From JBMYYE01 sp049609065 (GTDB lineage: Bacteria > Pseudomonadota > Alphaproteobacteria > Rhodobacterales > Rhodobacteraceae): a stretch of 39,478 bases of DNA. The notes under the pieces were generated by a model. It saw nothing but the letters and a program-made list of their open reading frames with translations. It was not told the DNA's origin and did not search any database. Of this stretch, positions 24,724-32,453 are shown in pieces. The first letter of the stretch is position 1. The number at the start of each line of letters is the position of its first letter. The stretch spans positions 1 to 39,478 of the forward strand of contig JBMYYE010000010.1 of the NCBI GenBank assembly GCA_049609065.1, written 5' to 3'. A program made the translations under genes and the position numbers.

Positions 24724-25479
24724 CTACTCCTTTATCGCCAAGATGGCTTCGATATGCCCTCGAATAATTTCAAGACAGTCTGGCGTTGAAAAACTGTGAT
24801 CCGCATCTTTTTTAAACGTAAGCGTAATATCATCACATGTCACGTGATCCAAAATCCGAAGCGGCACGTCCCGTAGAACCGCCGTATCTTTTGTGCCCTG
24901 AACGAGGCGCACAGGAAAAGGCAAAGGCAATGGATCACGTAAAACGAGCTGATGACGGCCATCCTCAATCATACGCTTGGTGATGATATAGGGATCCCCA
25001 TACTCCGATGGCAGTGCGACAAAACCTTCTGCATCTAAGGCGGCTTTTTGCGCATTTGAAAACCCCGCCCACATGCTATCTTCGGTGAAATCTGGCGCGG
25101 CCGCGATCCCAACAAGCCCGACGATTGGGCGGTTGAGACGCTTGGTCAGCAATAGTGAAATCCATCCCCCCATAGACGACCCCACCAATAAAACAGGGCC
25201 ATCCGTTAGGCTTTCGATCGCCTCTTGTGCGTCATTGGCCCAATCGCCGATGCAACCATCTGTGAAGGCGTCTGAGGATTGGCCGTGGCCAGAGTAATCA
25301 AAGCGTAAAAATGGGCGGCCATTTGCCTTTGCCCAGTCCTCAAGAAAGATGGCTTTTGACCCTTCCATATCCGATTTCAATCCAAGCAAAAACACAACCG
25401 TAGGCCCCTGCCCGTCGGTTTTGTGATAGGCAATTTTGCGTCCTGTCGTGGTCGTGAAAAAATGAGGTGGCTGCGGCAT
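24724..25479 (-). CDS. Alpha/beta hydrolase (ABHD10-like serine esterase)
   Basis: A 251-residue hydrolase. The nucleophile elbow is GSSMGG with S102, the oxyanion region is VVFLLGLKSDMEG, and DYSGHGQSSD is typical of the ABHD10/acyl-protein-thioesterase-like group. LVQGTKDTAVL supplies the acid and KDADHSFST the catalytic His. No signal peptide, so cytoplasmic. The physiological ester or thioester is unknown. GGAG seven bases before the ATG fits well. Probably cotranscribed with the VOC gene that follows after three bases. Confidence 0.85.
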   Translation of the reverse strand: MPQPPHFFTTTTGRKIAYHKTDGQGPTVVFLLGLKSDMEGSKAIFLEDWAKANGRPFLRFDYSGHGQSSDAFTDGCIGDWANDAQEAIESLTDGPVLLVGSSMGGWISLLLTKRLNRPIVGLVGIAAAPDFTEDSMWAGFSNAQKAALDAEGFVALPSEYGDPYIITKRMIEDGRHQLVLRDPLPLPFPVRLVQGTKDTAVLRDVPLRILDHVTCDDITLTFKKDADHSFSTPDCLEIIRGHIEAILAIKE

Positions 25480-25579
25480 TTTCTGCTCCGTTATTTTCGT
25501 ACGTAATTTTGGCGCAGTTCAGCCAAAGCGCAAGCCCCAATTCACGCGAAAAAAACAAAAAGACATAAGCGACAAATTA

Positions 25580-25608
25580 TTGACATCTATCGCTCGTGGG
25601 TCCACATA
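25580..25608 (+). promoter_or_regulatory. Candidate thrS promoter
   Basis: A perfect -35 TTGACA (25580-25585), 17 bases, then a weak -10 CACATA (25603-25608; CATATG is the alternative). About 70 bases remain to the thrS ATG, including a small GGCGC/GCGCC hairpin at about 25638-25654. Confidence 0.38.
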
Positions 25609-25677
25609 TGCGGCCGAACCATATTACCCGCAACCGGGCGCTTGGTAGGCGCCAAAATGACGAGGAGCTTGCCCAAG

Positions 25678-27639
25678 ATGGCACAAATCTCTCTTACATT
25701 ACCCGATGGAAACGCACGCCAATATGAGGCAGGCATCACCGCAGGCGAAGTCGCAACCGATATTTCGACATCCCTTGGCAAAAAGGCGGTTTCAGCAACC
25801 GTAAATGGCGATCACTTTGACCTCCAATGGCCGATCACTGAAGATGCCTCCATCGCGATCCACACCCTCAAAGATGACGCGCAAGCGCTTGAATTGATCC
25901 GCCACGACTGTGCCCATATCATGGCGCGCGCAGTCCAAGAATTGTGGCCAGATGTCAAAGTCACCATCGGCCCAGTCATCGACAATGGCTGGTATTATGA
26001 CTTTGATCGCGCGGAATCCTTCACGCCAGAGGATCTCGGCGCGATTGAGAAAAAGATGAAAGAAATCATCAACAAACGTGACGCCGTGCGCACCGAAATT
26101 TGGGACCGCGCCCGTGCCGTTAAGCATTACGAAGACTTGAGCGAACCTTATAAAGTTGAGCTCATCGAGGCCATCCCAGGTGATGAACCGCTTCGGATGT
26201 ATTGGCATGGCGATTGGCAGGATCTCTGCCGTGGACCGCATTTGCAACATACGGGCCAAGTCCCAGCAGACGGGTTCAAATTGATGAATATCGCAGGCGC
26301 TTATTGGCGCGGTGATAGCGACCGTGCAATGCTGCAACGGATCTATGGCGTGGCGTTTAAAAACAAAGAAGACCTTAAAAAGCATCTCAACATGCTTGAA
26401 GAGGCCGCAAAACGCGATCACCGTAAATTGGGCCGCGAAATGAACCTTTTCCACATGCAAGAAGAAGCCCGCGGGCAAGTATTCTGGCATGCAAATGGCT
26501 GGCGTATTTATACTGAACTACAAGATTACATGCGCCGTCGCCAACGCGCGGGCGGCTACCAAGAGGTGAACACACCGCAAGTTGTCGAACGCAAATTGTG
26601 GGAGGCTTCCGGTCACTGGGACAAATACCAAGAAAACATGTTTGTTGTCGAAGTTGACGAAGAACATGCCCGCGAAAAAGCGGTGAATGCGCTAAAACCC
26701 ATGAACTGCCCATGTCACGTGCAGATTTTCAACCAAGGCATCAAATCCTATCGCGATTTGCCTTTGCGCATTGCTGAGTTCGGGAGCTGTAACCGCTACG
26801 AACCATCAGGGGCCTTGCATGGCATCATGCGTGTGCGCGGCTTCACCCAAGATGACGGTCACATTTTCTGTACCGAAGACCAGATCGAGCACGAGACCAA
26901 AATCTTCATCGATTTTCTCTCCTCGGTTTACCGCGATCTCGGCTTTGAAAATTTCAAGATTAAGTTCTCAGACCGCCCAGAGAAACGTATCGGCTCTGAA
27001 GAAAGCTGGGACAAGGTTGAAAATGCCCTGAAAGAAGGCTGTCACGCTGCAGGTTATGAATTTGAAATGAACCCGGGCGAAGGCGCATTTTACGGGCCGA
27101 AGCTTGAATTCGTGCTCACCGATGCCATTGGCCGTGATTGGCAATGCGGCACTTTGCAGGTGGATTCGAACATGCCTGAGCGCCTCGGCGCGACTTATAT
27201 CGGTGAAGATGGCGCGAAACACACGCCTTATATGCTTCACCGGGCGACGTTGGGATCCTTTGAGCGCTTCATCGGTATTTTGGTCGAAAACTTTGCGGGG
27301 AAATTGCCGTTCTGGCTCGCGCCGCGCCAAGTTGTTGTTGCTTCGATTGTGTCTGACGCAAACGACTATGCGCTTGAAGTTGTTGAACAATTGAGAGCCG
27401 CTGGCGTTTTGGCCGAAGCGGATCTTCGCAATGAGAAGATCAACTATAAGGTGCGGGAACACAGCCTTGGTAAAGTGCCATATATCCTCGCGATTGGCAT
27501 GAAAGAGGTCGAAGAAAACACCGTCAGCGTGCGCAAGCTCGGTGAAAAGCGTACCTATGTGGTCGGGACAAAACAGATTGTTGAAGACTTAAAGTCCGAA
27601 GCCATCGCCCCTGACATAAAATGGTCCAACGCTATGTAA
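25678..27639 (+). CDS. thrS: Threonyl-tRNA synthetase
   Basis: A 653-residue synthetase charging tRNA-Thr. Domains in order: TGS (ISLTLPDGNARQYEAG, residues 4-19), the second additional/editing domain with HDCAHIMARAVQELWP, the class II core with MNCPCHVQIF (Zn-ligand Cys), GSCNRYEPSGALHGIMRVRGFTQ (motif 2) and MLHRATLGSFERFIGIL (motif 3), and the anticodon-binding domain (LAPRQVVVASIVSDAN, then KVREHSLGKVPYILAIG). The length matches the family. Start ATG at 25678 is preceded by GAGGAG at 11 bases. The frame is open to 25642, but the extension is not family-like. Confidence 0.97.
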   Translation: MAQISLTLPDGNARQYEAGITAGEVATDISTSLGKKAVSATVNGDHFDLQWPITEDASIAIHTLKDDAQALELIRHDCAHIMARAVQELWPDVKVTIGPVIDNGWYYDFDRAESFTPEDLGAIEKKMKEIINKRDAVRTEIWDRARAVKHYEDLSEPYKVELIEAIPGDEPLRMYWHGDWQDLCRGPHLQHTGQVPADGFKLMNIAGAYWRGDSDRAMLQRIYGVAFKNKEDLKKHLNMLEEAAKRDHRKLGREMNLFHMQEEARGQVFWHANGWRIYTELQDYMRRRQRAGGYQEVNTPQVVERKLWEASGHWDKYQENMFVVEVDEEHAREKAVNALKPMNCPCHVQIFNQGIKSYRDLPLRIAEFGSCNRYEPSGALHGIMRVRGFTQDDGHIFCTEDQIEHETKIFIDFLSSVYRDLGFENFKIKFSDRPEKRIGSEESWDKVENALKEGCHAAGYEFEMNPGEGAFYGPKLEFVLTDAIGRDWQCGTLQVDSNMPERLGATYIGEDGAKHTPYMLHRATLGSFERFIGILVENFAGKLPFWLAPRQVVVASIVSDANDYALEVVEQLRAAGVLAEADLRNEKINYKVREHSLGKVPYILAIGMKEVEENTVSVRKLGEKRTYVVGTKQIVEDLKSEAIAPDIKWSNAM

Positions 27640-27645
27640 TGAAAA

Positions 27646-27669
27646 CCCCGCCCAAAGTATTGGGCGGGG
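27646..27669. terminator. Strong hairpin after thrS, T-run only on the minus side
   Basis: CCCCGCCCAA (27646-27655), loop AGTA, TTGGGCGGGG (27660-27669): a perfect ten-base GC-rich stem six bases after the thrS stop. The plus strand after it reads GCTAGC, with no T-run, while the minus strand has TTTT next to the stem. It may work poorly for thrS and better for transcripts arriving from the tRNA-Leu side. Confidence 0.6.
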
Positions 27670-27705
27670 GCTAGCAATAGCGCCCATATCTAGTAACATA
27701 AAAAA

Positions 27706-28626
27706 ATGGCGACCGACCTAGAAATACAAACAGTTCAGCAACTCGATTGTAAAATCTCTACGTTTTCTGATATTATAAATCAGAATTTCCATCGCCATGA
27801 AAATAGAACCATTAACCAAAATTGGCTTATTATTTGCTCAGCCTATGGTGTGCTGTGCGATTGCAACAGAGTCCTTCGCGCTCATCTATCAAAAAGCGAC
27901 CTCTCAACCGATGAGAAATATTTACATCTCTATGGAGTTCTCAACGCACTGTACCTCCAACAGGATGCAATAATTGAAATCAGCAAAATTTTACCTGAGG
28001 CCACTATAGATTACAAAAACCACCCTGAAATCTTTGATATTCGCAACCTAAGAAATCGAGTGGCTGGCCATCCAGCTAATACAAAAACACAAGACGGAAA
28101 AAGCCAATTCATTCGCCCTCAAATGGGGGATGGCGAATTAATTTATATGAGTTCAAAAGACGGCCACGAAAATACTACAAATAAAATCAATCTAAACGCG
28201 TGTATTAAAACTCAATCTCAAACATTTATAGATGTGCTCGACAAAATGAATAAAAAACTAAATGACAAATGGGCGGTACATAAAGAAAAATTTCAGGGCA
28301 CAAGTCTGGCTGGCATCTTAAACGGCTGGAAATATGCATCAGAAAAAATTCTTACCTATCCCATCGACCTACTTGGCCTACCTACTCTTGAAAAAAAGCT
28401 TACGGACTTAAGCTGCGCCCTAGAAAAACGCGGCGCGCATCTCAATACAGCAGAAACATCAGAGCCTATTGAGGCGGCGCAATTGGCAGTGAAAAAACTA
28501 ACCAAATCCCTCGAAGATGAAGCAGGTATTGAAAAGTTGGTGTATGCTGCTGCAATTGAACGCCTGTTTGAGGATTTAGAGAAGCTAGCAACGGATATTG
28601 ATGAACGATACGCCCCTACGGCTTAA
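27706..28626 (+). CDS. AT-rich orphan protein with a HEPN-like R...H motif
   Basis: A 306-residue, mainly helical, charged protein I cannot assign. Residues 30-100 form long helices (WLIICSAYGVLCDCNRVLRA and YGVLNALYLQQDAIIEISKI). Around residues 112-122, IRNLRNRVAGHP fits the R-x4-6-H motif of HEPN nucleases, often with Asn after the Arg. The C-terminal third is helical with acidic and Lys residues. No signal peptide or membrane segment. Base composition is visibly more AT-rich than any neighbour, with AAA, ATT and AAT codons. No Shine-Dalgarno precedes the ATG, only an A-run. It lies alone between thrS and the 3' end of tRNA-Leu, a common insertion point. It could be a stand-alone HEPN effector or an unrelated helical protein. 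Confidence 0.7.
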   Translation: MATDLEIQTVQQLDCKISTFSDIINQNFHRHENRTINQNWLIICSAYGVLCDCNRVLRAHLSKSDLSTDEKYLHLYGVLNALYLQQDAIIEISKILPEATIDYKNHPEIFDIRNLRNRVAGHPANTKTQDGKSQFIRPQMGDGELIYMSSKDGHENTTNKINLNACIKTQSQTFIDVLDKMNKKLNDKWAVHKEKFQGTSLAGILNGWKYASEKILTYPIDLLGLPTLEKKLTDLSCALEKRGAHLNTAETSEPIEAAQLAVKKLTKSLEDEAGIEKLVYAAAIERLFEDLEKLATDIDERYAPTA

Positions 28627-28649
28627 CGTTTTCATAAACCATCGTCCTT

Positions 28650-28736
28650 TGGTACCTGCGGCCGGACTCGAACCGGCACGGCCTATTAAGCCCAGAGATT
28701 TTAAGTCTCTTGTGTCTACCATTCCACCACGCAGGC
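28650..28736 (-). tRNA. tRNA-Leu (anticodon UAA)
   Basis: An 87-base tRNA on the minus strand. The acceptor arms GCCTGCG and CGCAGGT pair with one G-U at the end, and CCA is encoded. The anticodon stem AGAGA/TCTCT encloses CTTAAAA, giving anticodon TAA. The long variable arm (GGGCTTAATAGGCC region) marks a class II tRNA, and GGTTCGAGTCC is the T-loop. It reads UUA leucine codons. Its 3' end faces the AT-rich orphan gene, 23 bases away. Confidence 0.96.
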
Positions 28737-28831
28737 AAAGGAAGTGACGGCACTTTAGCTGTCTTCCTCGGTGGGTAAAAGACCGAAAAAGCTCCGATCT
28801 TAAATTTCTTATTTATTGAAAATTCAGAATT

Positions 28832-29299
28832 CTAAAAGGCTTCTGGTTTTGCTTCGCGCGCCATGTGATCCAATACGGCATTGACGAATTTTGGTTCGCG
28901 TCCATCTGGGAAAAAGGCTTTGGCCACGTCAACAAATTCCGTGATGACGACCTTTGGCGGCGTCTCCATCCCGATGATTTCTGCGCCTGCGGCACGAAAA
29001 AGCGCCCGCAAAGTCGGATCGATGCGATCAATCGGCCATTTTGCCACCAATGCACGGTCCGTCATTTGGTCAATTTTAGCTTGTTCGTCCACGGCACCAT
29101 CAACGAGTTTGCGAAACATTGATGAATTGCCTTCAGCCATTTCATCCCCTTCATAAAGGGCACCAAAGCGGTGATCTTCGAATTCGACACAGACCTGTTC
29201 AACGGTTTGCTCAGATGTTTCCATTTGAAACAATGCTTGCACTGCATAGAGGCGTGCAGCCGACTTCATCTGGCGTTTTTCTTGGACCGATGCGGACAT
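28832..29299 (-). CDS. nusB: NusB, transcription antitermination factor
   Basis: A 155-residue all-helical RNA-binding protein that works with NusE (S10) on boxA of rRNA operons. Blocks: KSAARLYAVQALFQME near the start (the Arg-rich first helix) and KWPIDRIDPTLRALFRAAGAEI, followed by PPKVVITEFVDVAKAF. The acidic-and-hydrophobic C-terminus is normal. Start at ATG 29299 with AAGGA six bases upstream. The frame is open to 29416 inside ribH, but that is a shadow. It follows ribH by ten bases; the ribBX-ribH-nusB order is standard in this group. Confidence 0.94.
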   Translation of the reverse strand: MSASVQEKRQMKSAARLYAVQALFQMETSEQTVEQVCVEFEDHRFGALYEGDEMAEGNSSMFRKLVDGAVDEQAKIDQMTDRALVAKWPIDRIDPTLRALFRAAGAEIIGMETPPKVVITEFVDVAKAFFPDGREPKFVNAVLDHMAREAKPEAF

Positions 29300-29309
29300 T
29301 GGCTTTCCT

Positions 29310-29831
29310 TTAGGCAATGGTGAGGGGATCAGCAGGTTTAAACCCGACCCCTTTGGTTTCAGCGCCCCATTTGCGTGATATTGCAACCAAATGCAAGGCC
29401 GCAGCCGCAGCGCCACCGCCCTTATTCTGATCTTTCACATCTGCGCGCACTTCAGCTTGCATCCGGTTTTCAACGGTGAGGATCCCATTGCCGATTGCAA
29501 CGCCTTGCAGCCCCATCAACTGAATGGCCCGCGAGCTATCGTTGCAGACCGTTTCATAATGGGTTGTTTCCCCGCGAATGACACAGCCAAGTGCTACATA
29601 TCCATCATAATTGGACAACCGATCCGCCATCGCAATCGCGGTTGGAATTTCTAGAGCACCGGGCACTTCAATTAGATCCCACGTCCCGCCCGCGGCTTCG
29701 ATTTCGGCCTTGGCACCTGCGATAAGGTTATCTGCGATATCTTTGTAGTAAGGCGACACCACGATCAAGATTTTTACAGGTTTTGCAAAGCTCGGGCGCG
29801 GTAAAATATAGTGTTGTTCAGCAGTGGCCAT
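29310..29831 (-). CDS. ribH: 6,7-dimethyl-8-ribityllumazine synthase
   Basis: A 173-residue lumazine synthase that condenses 5-amino-6-ribitylaminouracil with 3,4-dihydroxy-2-butanone 4-phosphate, the penultimate step to riboflavin. Blocks: ILIVVSPYYKDIADNLIAGA, EVPGALEIPTAIAMA (substrate loop), GCVIRGETTHYE (phosphate site and catalytic His) and GNGILTVENRMQA. AAGGA within the end of ribBX is the ribosome-binding site, and the ATG is three bases after that stop. The protein it needs for one substrate is encoded just upstream. Confidence 0.95.
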   Translation of the reverse strand: MATAEQHYILPRPSFAKPVKILIVVSPYYKDIADNLIAGAKAEIEAAGGTWDLIEVPGALEIPTAIAMADRLSNYDGYVALGCVIRGETTHYETVCNDSSRAIQLMGLQGVAIGNGILTVENRMQAEVRADVKDQNKGGGAAAAALHLVAISRKWGAETKGVGFKPADPLTIA

Positions 29832-29834
29832 GGG

Positions 29835-30956
29835 TTAGTCCTTCGTCAAAGCTGTGGTGCCAATAATCTCTAAATCATAGGCATCAAGGCCCACGATCTT
29901 CGGTACGGGATTATCCGACACCAGCGTAATTTCAGTAAGTCCCATTGTCGACATGATCTGCGCCCCAAGCCCCGTATGGCGGAGCGTGCGCGGTGCTGGA
30001 TCGTCGTCCAATGCAATCGTGTTTTGGTTTTCGCGGAATAAAATAACGGCGCCGCGACCTTCTTCGGCAATCACTTCCATCGCACGCGCAAGTTTGGAGG
30101 CCGATGCACCTTGGCCAATGCCAAGAACATCTTCAAGCGGGTTTAACGCATGGGTGCGCACCAAACAGGGTCCCCCTGTTGCGATATCGCCTTTGGTAAG
30201 CGCCACGTGGTCCACACCTTCGGTTTCATCGGTGAAAATGCGCATCGTCCATGTCCCGCCATAGGCCGACGTGACCTCACGACGCTCCGTTTCGCGCACG
30301 AGGTTATCGTGACGCAAACGATACGCGATCAAATCAGAAATCGTGCCTATCTTTAGCCCGTGCTTTTCCGCATATGAGACCAGCTCAGGCAAACGCGCCA
30401 TAGATCCATCATCATTCATGATCTCACAGATCACGCCAGAGGGATTGAGCCCTGCCAGCCGGGACACATCGGTCGCGGCCTCCGTGTGGCCTGCGCGCAC
30501 AAGCACCCCGCCATCACGGGCGCGCAATGGGAACACATGACCGGGCGTTGCAATATCTGCAGATGTTTTTGACGGGTCAATGGCCACGGCAACCGTGCGG
30601 GCGCGATCATGCGCGGAAATACCTGTGCTAACGCCTTCGCGCGCCTCAATTGAGGTGGTAAAAGCCGTTTCATGGCGTGACGAATTGTAAGTGGCCATCA
30701 AAGGCAACCCAAGGGATTCGATCCGATCCGCGGGCAATGTCAAACAAATCAACCCCCGCCCGTGGGTCGCCATGAAGTTGATCGCCTCAGGCGTCGCCAT
30801 TTGCGCAGGAATAACAAGATCCCCTTCGTTTTCACGATCCTCATGATCCACAAGGATAAACATCCGCCCATTGCGGGCGTCTTCGATGATGTCTTCAATC
30901 GGGGAAATCGCGCTGCGAAGGCGCGCCTCTACGGGACCGGGGATATCGTGGCTCAT
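29835..30956 (-). CDS. RibBX: 3,4-dihydroxy-2-butanone 4-phosphate synthase with a decayed GTP cyclohydrolase II-like domain
   Basis: A 373-residue protein. The N-terminal RibB domain is intact: DHEDRENEGD at residues 37-46 (metal and substrate acids), TPGHVFPLRARDGGVL and HTEAATDVSRLAG at 157-169. It makes the four-carbon unit for lumazine synthase. The C-terminal domain (from about 225) aligns with GTP cyclohydrolase II but has lost the zinc-binding cysteines and the CDCG motif: the site reads THALNPLEDVLGIGQGASA, and the RQEGRGIGL loop is RENQNTIAL. So it cannot be a normal cyclohydrolase. This layout corresponds to the RibBX type reported in alphaproteobacteria. A true RibA should be elsewhere. 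First gene of ribBX-ribH-nusB. Confidence 0.92.
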   Translation of the reverse strand: MSHDIPGPVEARLRSAISPIEDIIEDARNGRMFILVDHEDRENEGDLVIPAQMATPEAINFMATHGRGLICLTLPADRIESLGLPLMATYNSSRHETAFTTSIEAREGVSTGISAHDRARTVAVAIDPSKTSADIATPGHVFPLRARDGGVLVRAGHTEAATDVSRLAGLNPSGVICEIMNDDGSMARLPELVSYAEKHGLKIGTISDLIAYRLRHDNLVRETERREVTSAYGGTWTMRIFTDETEGVDHVALTKGDIATGGPCLVRTHALNPLEDVLGIGQGASASKLARAMEVIAEEGRGAVILFRENQNTIALDDDPAPRTLRHTGLGAQIMSTMGLTEITLVSDNPVPKIVGLDAYDLEIIGTTALTKD

Positions 30957-31049
30957 GACTTGGGTGGACTCACTTAAAAATTAGATGCTTTCAAATACAA
31001 GATGTGCATCCAATTGACCAGAGAGCAATCACCAAAGACCAAATACAGA

Positions 31050-31817
31050 TTACTCAACCAGATGGATGATCACGGCAGGATGTGATGTGTCTGGACATTG
31101 ATCAACCACAACTTTTGGATAAACTTTTCGAAGCTCCCCGTAGAACCATTGTCTGCGTTCTTCTCCGCCACGGTGGGGATTCATAATCAAGATCACCTTC
31201 TTTCGCGCAATGCGCGCCATTTCCGCGGCAAAACGCGGAAATTTTCGAGGCGGACCATATGCGTCAATCGCTTGATAACTAAGCACATAATCATAGCTTT
31301 TATCCCCAAATCCATAAGGCAAAATCGATCCATTAAAATGCAGGGGCGCAATCCCCAATGCACGGTGAATAGGGATATAAGCAGAGCCAAGACCATCTAG
31401 AAAATCCGTGGCTTGTACTGTGTTATTATATTCTGGCAACACCTCAACATTGCCGCATGGTCCTGATGATAATTCCAAGACATGGTAATGCGTTTTTTCA
31501 TCCAACACTTCGGGGCAAAGATGGGCCATGCGAATCAATTCTCGAAGACAGCTATATCCGCGCATTTGGTATTTTAGCGCCGTCTTCGCCTCAAAGAATT
31601 CTTCTGCTGAAATATCATAGGGTTTTAGAAACGACGCAGGAATTTTGAAGTCCATTTCAGTGAGGCCAGCCCAACGGTTTAGAACGCGCTTGTTCCACTT
31701 ATTCGCCCGCGACCCATAGTCAAAATCCGGATGCGATTTTAAGAATTCATTCCGCACATGATCTATTTTTATTTCTTCTGCAAGATACGCATCCAGCACT
31801 GAACTATCATTAATCAT
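31050..31817 (-). CDS. SAM-dependent methyltransferase-like protein
   Basis: About 255 residues with a class I methyltransferase-like core. The motif-I-like block is VLELSSGPCGNVEVLP at about residues 113-128, followed by TDFLDGLGSAYIPIH and YDYVLSYQAIDAYGPPRKFP, then RKKVILIMNPHRGGE. The N-terminal 100 residues are an uncharacterised, basic and aromatic region (YGSRANKWNKRVLNRW). The target is unknown. The start is uncertain: the ATG at 31817, or a TTG three codons earlier; neither has a convincing ribosome-binding site. It stands alone between ribBX and the Lrp gene. Confidence 0.68.
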   Translation of the reverse strand: MINDSSVLDAYLAEEIKIDHVRNEFLKSHPDFDYGSRANKWNKRVLNRWAGLTEMDFKIPASFLKPYDISAEEFFEAKTALKYQMRGYSCLRELIRMAHLCPEVLDEKTHYHVLELSSGPCGNVEVLPEYNNTVQATDFLDGLGSAYIPIHRALGIAPLHFNGSILPYGFGDKSYDYVLSYQAIDAYGPPRKFPRFAAEMARIARKKVILIMNPHRGGEERRQWFYGELRKVYPKVVVDQCPDTSHPAVIIHLVE

Positions 31818-31869
31818 AAATTTCAAACACTCGCATTCTTATTATTGTCCTCTTCTAAACAGAGGTCTT

Positions 31870-32328
31870 TTAAAATGCACTCTCTTTCACAGCCTGCATC
31901 GCCACATGCGTCGATGTATTAGAAATATGTGGCAGGCTCGATAGTTTTTCTGCCAAAACCATCCGGTAATCTCGCATGTCTTTTGTCCGAATCTTCAGAA
32001 GATAATCAAAACTTGCCGCCAGCATATAACATTCCTCAATCTCGGAAATTTTGCGCACCGCGATATTGAATTCCCGAAGCGCGCGTTCACGCGTGTCGGA
32101 GAGGCGCACTTCGACAAAGGCCACATGATCGCGTTTGAGCTGAATAGGGTCCAACATCGCACGGTACCCTTTGATGACATTATGGGTCTCCAACCGTTTG
32201 AGCCGCGCCTGCGTTGGGGTCTTTGACAATCCGATACGCGCCGCAAGATCCGTGATGCTAATACGTGCCTCACCCGATAAAATTTCCAGAATCGCCGCAT
32301 CATATCGGTCCATATCAAATTGCGCCAT
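31870..32328 (-). CDS. putR: Lrp/AsnC-family regulator, likely proline-responsive PutR
   Basis: A 152-residue regulator. The N-terminal winged helix-turn-helix reads YDAAILEILSGEARISITDL, then AARIGLSKTPTQARLKRLE. The C-terminal RAM ligand domain contains HVAFVEVRLS, EIEECYMLAASFDYLLKIRT and a terminal Asn/Ser-rich TSTHVAMQAVKE. It is divergent from putA, and the 125-base spacer carries three spaced palindromes, which matches PutR activators of proline catabolism in alphaproteobacteria. The symbol is inferred from position and family. Confidence 0.85.
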   Translation of the reverse strand: MAQFDMDRYDAAILEILSGEARISITDLAARIGLSKTPTQARLKRLETHNVIKGYRAMLDPIQLKRDHVAFVEVRLSDTRERALREFNIAVRKISEIEECYMLAASFDYLLKIRTKDMRDYRMVLAEKLSSLPHISNTSTHVAMQAVKESAF

Positions 32329-32353
32329 TCATCCAATCCAATCTACATAATAG

Positions 32354-32430
32354 GTGAAATTCACTACATATTTCACAATAATGGTTAAATTCACCTACAG
32401 CAAGCTGATATAGTAGTTAAAATTTCTAAC
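32354..32430. promoter_or_regulatory. Three spaced palindromes between putR and putA
   Basis: GTGAAATTCAC (32354-32364, perfect), GGTTAAATTCACC (32383-32395, one mismatch) and GTTAAAATTTCTAAC (32416-32430, dyad GTTA/TAAC). Their centres are 30 and 34 bases apart, near three helical turns. Lrp-family octamers typically bind such phased AT-rich dyads. They are the likely PutR operators for putA and for putR itself. Confidence 0.62.
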
Positions 32431-32453
32431 CACATCCACCACTGGGGGTTCAT

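Noticed and set aside
27640..28740. Integrated element with attachment-site repeats at tRNA-Leu
   Set aside because: The 3' end of the tRNA is not duplicated on the far side of the orphan gene, and no integrase or transposase is present, so only proximity and composition suggest acquisition.
30957..31049. FMN riboswitch upstream of the riboflavin genes
   Set aside because: The 93-base region lacks the conserved FMN-element blocks and is too short and AT-rich.
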